Positions 1 to 12,131 of a stretch of DNA of 45,231 nucleotides are shown one piece after another. Below the pieces are notes generated by a model. That model had not been told where the DNA came from. It ran no database searches and saw nothing but the letters and a program-made list of their open reading frames with translations. A program made the translations under genes and the position numbers. The stretch comes from Paraglomus occultum. Taxonomy: Eukaryota > Glomeromycota > Glomeromycetes > Paraglomerales > Paraglomeraceae. The stretch spans positions 1 through 45,231 of the forward strand of contig CAJVPJ010000097.1 in the NCBI GenBank assembly GCA_910592205.1, given 5' to 3'. How positions within the stretch are numbered: position 1 is the stretch's first letter; each line of letters begins with the position of its first letter.

Positions 1-1553
1 GTCCTAATTTATACATCACGTGATCCTAATTCCGCAGCGATACTTGCATTGTCTCATTGGGTTTTATCGACGACATCAGCCAACCCATCGAAACACATAC
101 GATGGCTGATAACATATGCAACTATTGCTAGCGTGATCTTTCGTTTTGAAGTTGTGCTGACGCTTGGTCCGATCCTTTTGTATACCTCGAGGATACACAG
201 GATCGGATTTACGGAAGTCGCCGTCGGAGCAAGCGTTGGACTGGCGAGTTTGGGTAAGGAGGTTGGTTAACATAGTTGTCAAAGGGAGAACACTTGATCG
301 GCTCGTACTACAAGTTTACTCCTGCTGTTATAACATTCTAATGATATCCTTACTGCCTTTAGTAACGTCATTAGTAATCGATTCATACTTTTGGCAAAGA
401 CCATGGATGTGGCCGGAGGGTTCGGTATTCTATTTCAATGCCATACTCGGAAAAAGTGTTGAATGGGGTGTACGTATCTCTCACATATAATTATACACAA
501 TTTCCTGTAAGCACGACCACTACAGACACAAACTAAGCATTTTTTTTTGTTCATCAATCAGGTTTCCCCATTCCATACTTACTTCACTGTGTTCATTCCA
601 AAATTATTGGTGGCGTCCCTTCCTTTGAGTATATTTGCTCTAATTGTGGATGAGCGTACACGCTTGTATATATCACCGATTATCATATTTGTAGCGGGAT
701 TCTCTTTACTTGGACATAAGGAGTGGCGTTTTATTGTATATGTGGTACCAGTATTCAACCTATGTGCTGCCATTGGGTGGAGTTGGATGTAAGTATTAGG
801 AATTACGTGCATTCAGTAGATATCCGAAATGAATCATGAATTAATATTCTAATACTTTGCCCATCTTACACTATCAGCGAACAAAAAGCATCCAAATTAT
901 ATAGAATTGTCAGATACATCATAATTGTTGCACTAATAATGAGCTTTATATCGAGTACTGGGATCCTCATAATTTCAAGTTACAACTATCCTGGCGGTGC
1001 GGCACTTCTTAAATTACACAATATCGAGAAAAACTATATTCGAGGTAAGTAATTCTTCCGTATTGTTACATAATTCTATTTCCACTCTCTCCAGCATCAT
1101 ATTTCACTTGTCGAGCTTATGTTAGAAACTGATCCGTATCTCCCACGATCAGCTCGAGTGCATCTAGACGTATATACTGCAATGACAGGAGCATCACGAT
1201 TTGGGGAATTAAGAAAAGACTGGATTTATTCAAAAGAGGAATCTCACTTTACTCCGGAAGATTATTCCAACTATACTCACATACTCACACATACTCCGTT
1301 ATTCCATGAAGATCGTTTTATAGTAGTAGATATTGTTTACGGATACGAGAAAGTGAAAAGAAAGAGTGTGAAGGAAGTGATTGAAACATTGGGAGATATC
1401 ACCACGGGAAAAGCAGATGGGGAAAAAATCAAGATGAATTACGATGGTTTTAAAGTGTTTGCCGCAGGATTAATCGATACTGCCTTTAGATTATTTCCCA
1501 TCGAGATCGTAATTGAGCCAAAAGTATGGATTATGAAGTCGAAGACTGCCTAA
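1..1553 (+). CDS. ALG12: Dolichyl-P-mannose: Man7GlcNAc2-PP-dolichol alpha-1,6-mannosyltransferase (ALG12), 3' part
   Basis: Multipass ER membrane enzyme of the GT22 family that adds the eighth mannose to the lipid-linked N-glycan precursor. The 5' end lies outside the window. I read exons 1-253, 363-469, 562-788, 878-1044 and 1126-1553; all junctions are GT-AG and phases join without a stop into 393 residues. Family features seen: [19 protein letters not shown] (the ALG12 DS-FW-R--WPEG block), [20 protein letters not shown] (the HKE-RF motif), [12 protein letters not shown], and a C-terminal [15 protein letters not shown] that matches the VHIDV-AAQTGVSRF region of animal ALG12. Several hydrophobic segments are visible. 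For exon 5 the acceptor at 1125 is preferred over the stronger-looking one at 1094, because only it keeps the frame open. Identification is secure; that last junction is the weakest part. Confidence 0.93.
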
Positions 1554-2038
1554 ACCCTTTGTTATGATAGTTATCTCGATCAAGTTACATAAGACTCTCA
1601 GCCGGACATTATACTCCGGGCGTTTGCAATTCGATCACGTGTAATACCTCATTGCCAATCGTAAATTCCTTGACATACATAGTGTACTACAATATTAGAA
1701 ATTAACTATCATTATCCGTATTTCTCCGTAAAACGTCACCATGTGCTGCACTAATTGGTAAATCGTCCAACGCACAATACAGCAAACCAGACCCCCAGAC
1801 CCCCCAAACCCGATATCCAAACAAGGCCTGAGCAGAGCAGTAAAGAAGTAAAAGAAAAAAAAAAAGAAACATTGCAGAGCTCTTGTAGTTTACGAAAACA
1901 TTTACACATACACATATACTTATAACACGTTCTAGCGAGCAAATAAAGCAAGCGAGGTCTTGCGAAAACACTTTTAGATAGTCAAAATATTCTCACTCAA
2001 CTCCTTTACATCGACTTCCCCGACTGCGCCACTTCGAG
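1554..2038. other. Intergenic, ALG12 3' flank and EPL1 5' flank
   Basis: No supported gene. It is AT-rich with an A-run near 1855-1870 and must hold the ALG12 terminator and the EPL1 promoter. Minus-strand open frames here are short and have no recognisable domain. Confidence 0.5.
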
Positions 2039-5000
2039 ATGACTAATATGTCGAACCGCAAGTCTTTCAGAAACAGAAAGATTGACAACAAGAAACCCAT
2101 ACGTATATACTTAGAAGATGAAATAACTGACCTTGACGAACTCACTGGAGTTGCTCGTAGCGTACCCGTTATTGAAACAGGAGTAGACAAAGATGAAGAG
2201 GAGGTGAGAAAATTTTTATTATTGTATTCCTATAGTATTATTACGCCTAGAAGTTTCTTAATTCAACAATTACAGAATATATAGAGTAGCAACCAATAAA
2301 CCCATGTGGTGGACTATTGCTTTCTTTTATTTTTTCGACTTTAACTATCGCCGTATTAAATGACTTCACTTGGAGGAAAGGCATTTTTATTACTGCGGCG
2401 CAGCATAGCGTTCCGATATTTTCCTTTTGGATGATCTTTTAAGAGTTTGGTTAGATCTAGACATGTATGCACCGTTGATGTAGGAAATGATATCAATCTA
2501 TTCTGGAATAAACTAAATAAAGATACTCTTCAAATTGATAATATTAATGGTTTCATTCACAAACCACATTAAAAACTTTCATTAGTATTTTATTCACCTA
2601 ATTTTTCCTCGTTCCTTTAGGAACTCCACCTTCAAGAAGCATTAACAGCCGCATCAGCAGTATTAGCAACGGGTGATTTATCTAAAGCAGCAGTAATACC
2701 GACTCCACACGCACGTCGTGAAGTTCCAAATTACGAAGAATTATATGGCAGCAAGACATGGACAGATCCGTGCAGCTTAATAAGATTCTCTACACCAATC
2801 GAAGAATGCATTGGATGTCCATATACGCTCGATGAGGAGGATGATCGATGGCTGGCGGAATATAACAAGAATGCACAGCCGGCCGCACGGATAAGCGAAG
2901 ACTATTTTGAAAAAATAATGCATCAATTTGATCAAAGTTCTAAGCGGAACATAATGGTATGTTGTACAAATTTGAATTTGGAGTGATAGAGGCGTGTTTC
3001 TAAACATGCTAAATTGGATAATGTAATTCTTTTTGTTTCGACAATTATAGGATCTAAAAGAACTTCCAACGTGGGAACAGATGGAAAAATCGTGGAACGA
3101 GAAATCAATGATACCAAAATCGTTAGCACAAATTGTGTACCCTCACTGGAAAGAACGACGTATAAAGCGCGGTGGTCGTCCGATTATACCAAGATTAAAA
3201 GTATGTCATTACCTCATTTGCTCAAATTTTTTTCTTTTCCATCTAACTGATCAATGAACGACCTGTAAATTCCAGCTTGAGGAAACATCTAGAAATGAGA
3301 ATGATCCGTATGTCTGTTTCCGCCGACGAGAACTCAAACCACTCCGCAAGACACGGCGCACTGATGCTCAGTCATTAGAGAAACTACGTGGTTTGCGGCG
3401 TGACATTGCTCTTGGTAGTCGGTTAGTGAATATGATCAAAGACAGAGAAGGCACACGAAAGGAGATTTTATCTTTATCAAATACCCAGTTCGAAAAGAGG
3501 TATTTAATGAAGAAAATGCAACAGCGACTTGGTATTCAGGAATTCGATCAGGATCTTAAAGAGGTTAGTAGACGAGTAAGATGAATTGAAATTTGCTATC
3601 TGTTGTTAGTAATCATACCGTACAAATACTGATACGGATCTTGATGGTTATTTTCAGAAAAAGACCCGAAAAATGTCTTATACAGACGACAGGGATAACG
3701 GGTATGTACATTTTAACGAACGATCGAATGTGTGACTTTACGAACAAAGAGATTTAACGTATCTTGTTATTTACAAAAACAGTCAAATACGAATAGCGAC
3801 ACGAAGAGGTTCAACTCCCGCAGATGTTGGATATGTAGACCTTACCGATGTGAGTAATACGAAATCATGTTATAATTTTTTCATGATATTCTAACGCTTG
3901 ACAAACTATTTGTAGTATCCTTACCAAAAACCACGCAAGTCTCTTTCCGTTTCATACTATCGCCCCAATTTACGTAGCCGTACGGACTCCCAATCACACA
4001 GCCAGCCGTTTAGAACGTCATATGTCCGCTGCCGTATCGGGAGAGGTGGTCGTCGGTATTTGGACCGTCGAAGTCTTAGATCACCAACTGTAACTGCTTC
4101 TACCAATAAGAACATATACACATACGATGACTTTATGTATGATAAAGACGAATTCAGCGACTATTCAGATGATTTGAGCGATGTACAGCAAGAGGATCTT
4201 GAGAGAAGGTATTTACAATTGTTTATGAGATAGTTTCTATTACAGTTTATAATTCCTGCCACCAACACATTCTACATAAACTCTTTAATTTGTCTGTGAC
4301 ATCAAATATGTTGCTAATTTTCTTTTCTGTGAACTCTATAGACTCGCTCGATGGTCGATATTGACAGAGGAAGACTTGCAAAACCTCAGTGCCAGGGTTA
4401 GACTACCTCAAGTACAATTGCACGCCCAGTCGATGGCACAATCGAACGACAACCATAACTATTCAACGATCCCATCGAACGTGAACTTGTCGGCAAACCC
4501 GTTCATTTCAAACGCACACGCCCGTCTTCTCCGACCACCTCAACCATTACTCAACCGAATAACTAATCAAGCTGCTATAGTAAGACGCCAACAAGTACAG
4601 CAACCATCACCACAGAGAACACAACATCAGCAGCAACCGCAGCAACAACCGCAGCAGTCGCAACCACAGCAGTCACAGCAACAACATCAGCAACAGCAGC
4701 CGCCGCAACAACAGCCGTCACAGCAACAGCAACCCCAACAGCAGCAGCCACAGCAAGTGCGCCCCATGCGTGTGGGACCTGATAGTCAGACAATACACAG
4801 TTTAGTATCGTCTCCAACAACGAACGTTGTACGCAGTCCGATGCAAACAGCAGCACAAGTAGTGGGAACTAATGTTCATCGGGGAATACATATGTCCAAT
4901 ATGCTACATCGTCCGGTGCAGCTAGCGAACAGTGCTGCTCAACGTCAGAATCCCAATTCTAACACTGCTTCTACCACATCCAATGGTCTTACATCGAATG

Positions 5001-5356
5001 CGAGTGTCCTCCTAGCCAGTATGAAAATGGGGTTGAATGCCAAACTAGCTCAACGGCTAGTATTAAATGGTGTTCCTGGGTTGTCACCATCAACTCATCT
5101 CCATACAACGCATATCACACAACCACAACATATACAAATACATTCACCAATGCTAACTGGACATCATAACCCAACCACAAGTTCGCCGCTTAGACAGAAT
5201 GTGACTATAACAGGAAGTCCATTGATGGGGAACAATAATCTTGTAGGGAATGGATCGCCTGTAAGCATAGCGTCATCATTAGGGTCGCAGTATCACCCAT
5301 CATTAACACAGTCTGTACCTCAAACTTCCACACATCACCAGAGACCATCGAGTTGA
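2039..5356 (+). CDS. EPL1: Enhancer of polycomb-like protein, NuA4 subunit
   Basis: Nuclear scaffold of the NuA4/Piccolo histone acetyltransferase complex. Exons: 2039-2203, 2621-2956, 3051-3200, 3276-3563, 3658-3701, 3783-3849, 3916-4208, 4342-5356; phases join into about 785 residues. The N-terminal EPcA domain is clear: IPTPHA, NYEELY, IEECIGCPYTLDEEDDRWL, LPTWEQME, YPHWKERRIKRGGRPIIPRL, NDPYVCFRRRELKPLRKTRR and TDAQSLEKLRGLRRDIAL, all in family order. The C-terminal exon starts with RWSILTEEDLQNL and then runs into a Gln/Pro/Ser/Thr-rich tail. Exon 4 has two in-frame donors, at 3564 and 3576, so four residues (VSRR) may be optional. The start ATG at 2039 has a second ATG three codons later; either could be used. 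Confidence 0.95.
4588..4757 (+). repeat. Poly-glutamine CAG/CAA tract in EPL1
   Basis: About 55 codons are mostly Gln, broken by Pro, Ser and His. CAG and CAA are mixed, which makes the tract less prone to slippage than pure CAG. It lies in the presumably disordered C-terminal region of EPL1. Confidence 0.9.
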
Positions 5357-6235
5357 GAGGTTCAGAGTGGGAGTTGAGTTGAATGGAGTTGAGTTGAGTT
5401 GAGTTGTTGTTGACGAGTAGTTGAACACTCGATTCGAATAGTTGATATTTGCTCGCTATGTACGCTTTTCAGTGAATTGTGCTTTACTATTCTTTTGCAT
5501 TACTCTTTCGTGTAGTTATAATGTGTAAATAATTATGAAATGTCGTTACCGCTGTTTATAGTTCTTCTCAAAGAGGAAAAAACTAATATTAAAGATTTTT
5601 TCACGTCCCTGGATATTAAACTTCTTTCTTTGCTCCACGATAACATTTATATTAGAATGGCGTTATGATTTGTGTCTCTTTCGACTTTTATCCTAACTCT
5701 ACCCTGTAAATATTATTCTCATGAAAAATGTGATACGTGTCTTACCTTGTCTTTTTGGTACGTTTCGTGTTCCTCGTAAAAACTTCGAACCTAGTTTAAG
5801 GAAAGAGTAATTGTTTTTGATTACTTGAGTGGATTTATTCGCGTTCAGATTGAGCTCAAACTGTATATCTCGAACGCGGATTATTATATCATTTTTTTAT
5901 CCAGAAGACTAGCCCAACCATTTATTATTAACACCGTCTCGCCAGTATATACTTGTATACGTATTGATGCTCAAATCGTTTGTTTCTTTGTGAAGACAAA
6001 TCTTAATCTGCAATACGATTGTAATGACAACACAAAACAAGAGAGCGAAATTTACAATAGATCGAGTAGGAATAGGTGTTTCAGTCAACCGATATTTTTA
6101 CTATCCATAACAACCATACTTTCTTGATTAAAGCCTAAACCTACTTTACGCGTTACAAATGTCTCACTGTTTTGCTCAAATCTCTAATTCTCAATCAAAT
6201 CCCTCATCTCATCCAAATCCAAGGGCTTCGATTCA
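5357..6235. other. Convergent intergenic region EPL1/RAP1 with a GAGTT repeat
   Basis: It holds the two converging 3' ends. At about 5371-5412, just after the EPL1 stop, there are several GAGTT units in imperfect tandem, probably in the 3' UTR. No coding sequence is supported; the open frame at 5825-6127 has no ATG start and no domain. Confidence 0.6.
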
Positions 6236-6850
6236 TTACTCTCCAACTAAACGTAAAAAGCCTTTTTTCTTCATGGCTTGTTTCCTCTTTTTAATATGCT
6301 CCTCTACCACCTCCAGCATACTCCGATCATCCCACTCCAACTTGCTAAATTCTTTAGATTCGCGTTTGGTCTTTAAATCTTCGCCCAACTCCTTAACAGA
6401 ATCAACAATGTCGTCTGCGTCGTTTTCGCAATAGTTGTGCTCTGTACATACACCTCTATGTTGTGTTGTGCTTTTAGTATCAGGTGTTGCACTGCTGGGG
6501 AGAGCTGTGGATGTCAAGTCAGATGACGGGTTGACCGATTGGGTGGTGGGTGATGACTGAGAAGTTGATTTTTCCTTAATAACCGGTGCAGCTTGTTGAT
6601 AATTTTGCAAGTTAGGGATTATCTTCTTCAGTGCGTGGTCGCGCAATGAATGCCACGTGTGCCTTGGGAACTATTTGATCAGAATAAGAGTTAGTAACAA
6701 GCCTAGTATTTGTTGGATAGAAAGAATTATATTACTTCTGGCTCTATTTTTTTGTATATCCCATTTCCTTTCAAATAACTGTTTAATTTTTGTTGTTCTA
6801 ATATAAACTGAACCAATTTGTCGTCCTCTTCTTTAGTGTAATGTGCACGA
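6236..6850 (-). CDS. RAP1: Telomere-binding protein RAP1 (TERF2IP family), Myb domain and C-terminus; 5' exons unresolved
   Basis: Two exons on the minus strand are secure: 6850-6736 and 6670-6236 (intron 6671-6735, GT-AG, phase 0). The joined peptide RAHYTKEEDDKLVQFILE...GNGIYKKIEPE/FPRHTWHSLRDHALKKII has the RAP1 Myb pattern: YT-EED near the start, GN--Y/W in the middle and HTW-S-RD at the end. It resembles the GNALWKAME...HSWQSLKDRYLK part of human TE2IP. After it come a Ser/Thr/Pro linker and a charged tail of about 60 residues ending KKKGFLRLVGE. I do not see a convincing RAP1 C-terminal domain. Codon phase at 6850 requires an upstream exon ending with two codon bases. The BRCT domain expected upstream in this family was not found. 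In yeasts and animals the protein works at telomeres within shelterin-like complexes. Confidence 0.72.
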
Positions 6851-7820
6851 CTATAATAAAGATTGCAAATTGTCAGTCATAATTACAACGATTCAAGAGC
6901 TGATCTTGTAGAGCCATATATGCAAATAACATAAATACCCGACTTTTTTTGTTCTAGCGTTCATGATATTTAAAGTCTGTTATAACAACGAGTGGAACTG
7001 TACAGAAATAAGAAGTGTGGTTTAAAAAGCAAAACACGCGACAGATATTAATATGTAAACAAAACTCCTGGCCAATAATAGCAAAAGATAGATCGGCATT
7101 TAGGATTCCCGTTATAGTCAAGTGACTAAAATCGTTCTCAGTATCGAAACCTTTCTTTGTCGCTTTATTCAAACTCGCTGAATATAATCCACGTCGTGTT
7201 GCGGTATAGTTTCTTAATCAGTCTAAAACCTCTGTCACATTAAATTTAGTATGTCCAGGTATCATAAAATTAATTAGCTGCTTTCATAATCACAGCAAAT
7301 TGTAAGTGCATTATTTTGTTCTGCCCATCCGCGCTGTCACAAGTAATTCTTAAATGCCTTTCACCTGTGTTCAACAGCTTAATGCCACCGAATACCATGC
7401 TCAGCGTGACATTAGGATTTTCCCATAAGCTCGTCTTTATCAAGAGCACAATTAATTTGTTCGCGTACTGCTTCATCTTGAATACAAATAAATGCATTTT
7501 ATGTAGACTGAGATAATAAATCTTATCTGTGGAGCAAAATGAGCAGCGTGGACATTTTGCGCTCAATCATAACTGTAATGGGCAACGGCACAATAATTAG
7601 CTTCAAAAAATGCTCATCTATCAAATTTTCTCTGTTGCCTCTGCTAATTTCGTGTTTTTGTTGTAATAATTTTTCTAATAAATCTTTTGCTTCTTCTTCT
7701 TCTGCTTTTTCTTTTTCTTTACGAGTATTACACTGTGATATGTAAGCCAGTCCGAAAATGTTGCATAAATCTGTCCTCGGACCATAACTTGAATATAAGG
7801 CGTTAATTCATGTCATGGCT
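6851..7820 (-). other. Coding-like fragments upstream of RAP1 (unresolved exons or decayed gene)
   Basis: The minus strand has several open stretches I cannot splice into one protein. One, at about 7820-7500, reads LYSSYGPRTDLCNIFGLAYI and then a Lys/Glu coiled-coil (RKEKEKAEEEEAKDLLEKLL). A second (7566-7270) ends with HLRITCDSADGQNKIMHLQF. A third (7172-6954) starts after TATRRGLYSASLNKATKKGF. They could be RAP1 5' exons, a separate gene or remnants. No domain is recognised and I set no exon boundaries. Confidence 0.3.
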
Positions 7821-8021
7821 TGCAGAATGCATCATCGTTTTGATCATTTCAACGTATTATCGTTTTCAAGATCCTGCAATAAAGTTGCTTAGACCGATTT
7901 CAGCTGGCAAAGTGTAAGTGATACGTCATATTCCTGTCAAGACTGGGTAATTCATGTATTTTATCATAAGTTTCAAGAAAATTATATCAATGGTTATGAT
8001 TTTCCATCATAGTACTTAACT
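7821..8021. other. AT-rich spacer
   Basis: Nothing recognisable; it separates the unresolved minus-strand fragments from the inverted-repeat element. Confidence 0.4.
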
Positions 8022-8579
8022 ACACAGTGAAATTCACTTTAACAAAGTCGGTAATCTGAAAGTAAGTAATATTTACGTGATTTTAGTCAATACGAATATC
8101 CAATAAAATTGATTTTATTATGGTTATTTTAAGATTAAATATAATCACGGATGATTGTTTGTCTTCTTTTCTGCATAATATTTCCAAAATGCTTTACGTA
8201 ACTTACTTAAAGTTTGCAATTCTATATTAATTCCTCTTGTAAATATAACAGAGACTGTCAATACTATTATTATTATAGCTTTTACGGTCTTAGTAGCAAG
8301 AAGACACCGCTTTAGATTTTTATTTATGAGATTGAGATCAATGATTCTGATTAGTTAATTCCTATAACAAACTTTGTTACATTATAATAAATTTCATTAT
8401 ACAAAAAAAGTTGCCCAAATGAATGGCTTTATTTATGGATTTGAAATCTTCGTTATATCATTATACTGAAAATATATATAAATCTTCGTTTATCTGTTAA
8501 GAGCGAACTGGTTCCAGAAAAATACTTCGTTATAAGCTATCTTCGTTAAAGCGAGAGTTCGTTAAAGTGTTCGCTGTGT
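8022..8579. mobile_element. MITE-like element with degenerate terminal inverted repeats
   Basis: The left end reads ACACAGTGAAATTCACTTTA. The reverse complement of the right end reads ACACAGCGAACACTTTAACG. With a two-base gap the ends pair over about 25 positions. The TTCGTTAAAG(C/T)G motif occurs twice inside the right end. Size (558 bp), AT-rich interior, no coding capacity and CAGTG-type ends fit a non-autonomous pogo/Tigger-like element. No clear TA target duplication remains. Confidence 0.55.
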
Positions 8580-9685
8580 GCTTGCAAATCACGAACATTT
8601 ATGCCTACAGTTTGCTAACAGTCGAACGATTAAGATTAAACTTTTTATTAAAATAATTTATCATACCGCCATGCTTTACGTTCGGATGTCGCCTAGCATA
8701 TTCAAAATTTACATTATCTCTATATTCGGTCGAGATTGTGTTTTAGATAAATGCTTTGACATTTTTTGAAATTATTTTATTTTCGACTTGCAGCGATATT
8801 TAATCAATAAAATACAACAAAATTCCATTGTACTAATAATGCGAATAATATTCTTAATCGAACCCAAATATTTATTATTACAAAGCATGCGCATGTCATG
8901 ATTAATTAAGAAAAGTATTTGGTGACTACAAAGGAGGAATTTTCATATTGTGCAATAGTAACGAGGATTCAAAATCGGGTGACTGTGACTATAATATGAA
9001 AATGACTGGGACCGGGCCAGCCAGTAATTGTATAGGAGGTGTGACTATATAGGTGACTGTAGCTGTACTTTGTATTCTCCGAATTTATTCGATATAGGCA
9101 TAAACACTAATCCCGAACGGAATCACTATTTGTTAATTATGATAATATTATTTTTGTTATTTAAACGCGCGTTTGTTATACTTACAAATATATATACAGA
9201 TTACCGAACTAAATCGAGACACTCTTGAGGACGGATTAATCATTTAGGTTAGAGTTTATATAGCGACATCGTGATTGTAAGTGGAAAAGCTAGTTGAAAA
9301 GTCGCTAACTGTTTATTTTATTTAACTACGATTAGGAGAGCCACGCTCTCGAAAGTAGCTGGATTCCTACGAGTAATAGTCAATCGCTCTTCAGTGACTA
9401 TTAACTCGACACCACAAATACTTACATTAACAGATATCAAAACTAATATTAATACGTGAAATGTAATGTTTATTTAGTTTACATACTAATGTAGTATATT
9501 ATCGTTCTATATATACTTGATTTCTTTTATTTAATCATGTGAACAACATCAAAATGCGGTCACGTTACTGTAACCAATTTCTGAAGATCTTGGGGTATTA
9601 TCTCGGCCAATCAGGTCAACCGGACGTGATAATCAAAATTAAAGCATTTTTATTATTGACCTTCAAATCTGGGTGATGCGCAACA
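8580..9685. other. AT-rich intergenic region, frataxin 5' flank
   Basis: No supported gene. A small inverted repeat lies at 9377-9407 (AATAGTCA and TGACTATT around a 12-15 nt loop). The rest is A/T homopolymer-rich sequence with no domain in any frame. Confidence 0.45.
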
Positions 9686-10628
9686 ATGTCATTCTTAAGC
9701 AGCATACATACATTAGCGCGTAGGAGTAGGTCGGTGATATTTTTGCCAGAATTATATCAGAGATGGAGCACGTTGAGGGCGACAAGTAGACTACTTGGAC
9801 TGCGAAATACTCTGCCGTGGAATATGGGCAAAGTTGGGATACTGTCTGTCCCGGTTCATAAATATTGCAGATGTTATTCATCGTCTGAGAAGATACATTA
9901 TGAGATTAGGTGAGTGTGTCTCTAAAATGGGTGGTCAAGCGGTCTATCCGAAAATTTCAAGAACCTGTAGCGATTGTAATAATAAGTGTTGGTTGCTTTC
10001 GTTTTTTTCTTAGTTTGCAGTTTGATAACTTTCATGTGATCACATCCTCTTTGTTGCCCCGACATTTATCATGTAAGTGAATTATCACCCAATGCATATC
10101 ACAACTTTGCCGAGGAGACAATGCAGCGGCTGACGGGATATTTTGATGAGCTTGGGGATACGATAGAGCTGGACGGATATGATGTCGAGTACTCGGTGAG
10201 TTGAAGGATGCGGATATGCATACAATGTTATTCATAGTATGGTTTGGATGTAGTGTTGTAATGTATGTGTTATGTGTCGCCGCTGTATTTCCTGTTGTAG
10301 AGTGGAGTCTTGACGCTTAAACTTGGGTCTTATGGTACTTATGTAATCAACAAACAACCACCAAATAAGCAGATATGGCTCTCGTCTCCCATCAGGTAAA
10401 TGAAGAATAATGTTGTTAATAATAGTAATAGTATGTCTATTATATTAACGAATGTGAATCAGAACGCTTACATTATCGTTATATCTTATGTAAAGTGGTC
10501 CTAAACGTTATGAATACGATAGTAGACATAAAAAGTGGTTTTATCACAGAGATAATACAACACTAGATGGGTTACTAAATAGTGAATTGTCGACCATACT
10601 AAACAGGAACATCAAAGTACAGACTTAG
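9686..10628 (+). CDS. YFH1: Frataxin, mitochondrial iron-sulfur cluster assembly protein
   Basis: Matrix protein that stimulates cysteine desulfurase during Fe-S cluster assembly. Exons 9686-9909, 10078-10195, 10301-10395 and 10496-10628 join to 189 residues. The first exon is Arg/Ser-rich and poor in acidic residues, as expected of a mitochondrial presequence ([16 protein letters not shown]). The mature part is a full frataxin fold: acidic helix [20 protein letters not shown], then [14 protein letters not shown], the strand [19 protein letters not shown], then [16 protein letters not shown] and the C-terminal helix [13 protein letters not shown]. The [14 protein letters not shown] block is diagnostic. 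Length fits fungal frataxins. No neighbour is linked in function. Confidence 0.97.
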
Positions 10629-12131
10629 TCGTCAATAGCTTGACCCCACTTCGCTTTTAAAAATACCAATTTAAACAATGTCACTTTTAACAGCCGAATT
10701 GTTGAACAGCAGTATCAGTATAACAAATAAATTATATAAACATTAACGATACTTAAGTTATAACATTTATAATACGTATTAAAACATCAACATTCATTAT
10801 TGATCTCTCGGTTTTGGCTGTCATTGCGTTATAGTTAGTGTAAAAGCAACCTCCTGGTGAATGAAGGATAAACATAAAAATAAGTGTAAAAATAATAGAA
10901 GAGAAACACTAAATACTGTATGTCAGTAAATTATTTGTTAGTTTAAATAAGGAACATGTTTACATGTTTAGTAACCAACTTTTGTAATGTATTAAGGTGA
11001 ATCAGGGTTAATTAAGCCAAGCCTGATTATCTTCAAGAAATACTAAAAAAAGTTTACCAAAATTACTTTTACATGATTGCCAGCATCAAAAATTCAATTT
11101 GTTAACTTAGTATTAGTCTTATTAATATCATAATCTTATTTCATCAAGACTTTAATTATTATTGTTGCTAACACTTGTCTCTTAAAGCACTTTTAATAAG
11201 ATTGGCTGCACGTTAGTTCGTAGAGTTAATTGTTCTGAAGGACTAATAATTATTATTGTGGTTGTCGACTCGAGTTATGATACTTTTCTCTTAGATAATA
11301 CCCAACAGATAAATACAATATACACATAATGTGCTGCGAAGAAAACGCGCACACACTGCAAATGAGTTTCTAGAATAATAAAGCGTGTAATTACTGTATT
11401 ATATATGATTATTGCGTTTTATTGATTATTTTTACGAAAAAATTCCTTAAATTTGCTGCGTAAAATTCCTCTTTGCCGTCTTAAAAATCGAAATTACGGA
11501 TACCTTTGAACGTAAAGGTATGTCACTTTGTTATCAGTTAATAGTAATAGTAAAAGATTGAGAAAAAACCGATTCAATCCATAAATTTCGCAAACGGTGA
11601 GTTTGCTTTTGCGACCCCACTCACAACTCACGCGATTCAAAATTTACGACAATACGGAGCAGAATTTCGATAAAGAGAACATCTGTTTGCGTTACCTATG
11701 TAATGAAGAGCCATTTATGTCAAAAGTTTTTTTTTGCCAACAGCTGTATAGTAAACACTGCCATTTTTGCAAATACAATAATTTTAAGCATATATCACGC
11801 GTTACTAGCGACTTCTTGAGATAGCCATTCATATTCAACAGATCTGGTTTAAATTTCATCCAAATATTGGGTAAAATATTAGGAATAGTGTCAGAAAATA
11901 TAGAAAAAGCCTCCAGACTAAGACCTGATCAGAATAATGAAAATCGTTGCGAACAGCCATTTACCAAAAATGAAAATAGAATATCGTATAAGTAATCTCA
12001 AAGTAAATCCACACCCATAAACAATTAAATTTGCAAGCGCTTTTTTTTTTGAACTAAAGTGTGGTTCTTTTTTTTTGTAAATTACTGTAAACATACGTTT
12101 ATATTTATGGGTAAAAATAAACATACAAACC
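10629..12131. other. AT-rich intergenic region
   Basis: No gene can be supported over about 1.5 kb. The open frame at 11597-11824 begins with GTG and has no recognisable domain. The convergent 3' ends of frataxin and the coiled-coil gene lie at the two borders. Confidence 0.5.

Noticed and set aside
1093-1125. Exon start at 1095 in ALG12
   Set aside because: This acceptor runs into a stop within 11 codons; the acceptor at 1125 keeps the conserved C-terminus in frame.
4575-4856. Ala/Val-rich minus-strand frame
   Set aside because: Complement of the EPL1 poly-Gln tract.
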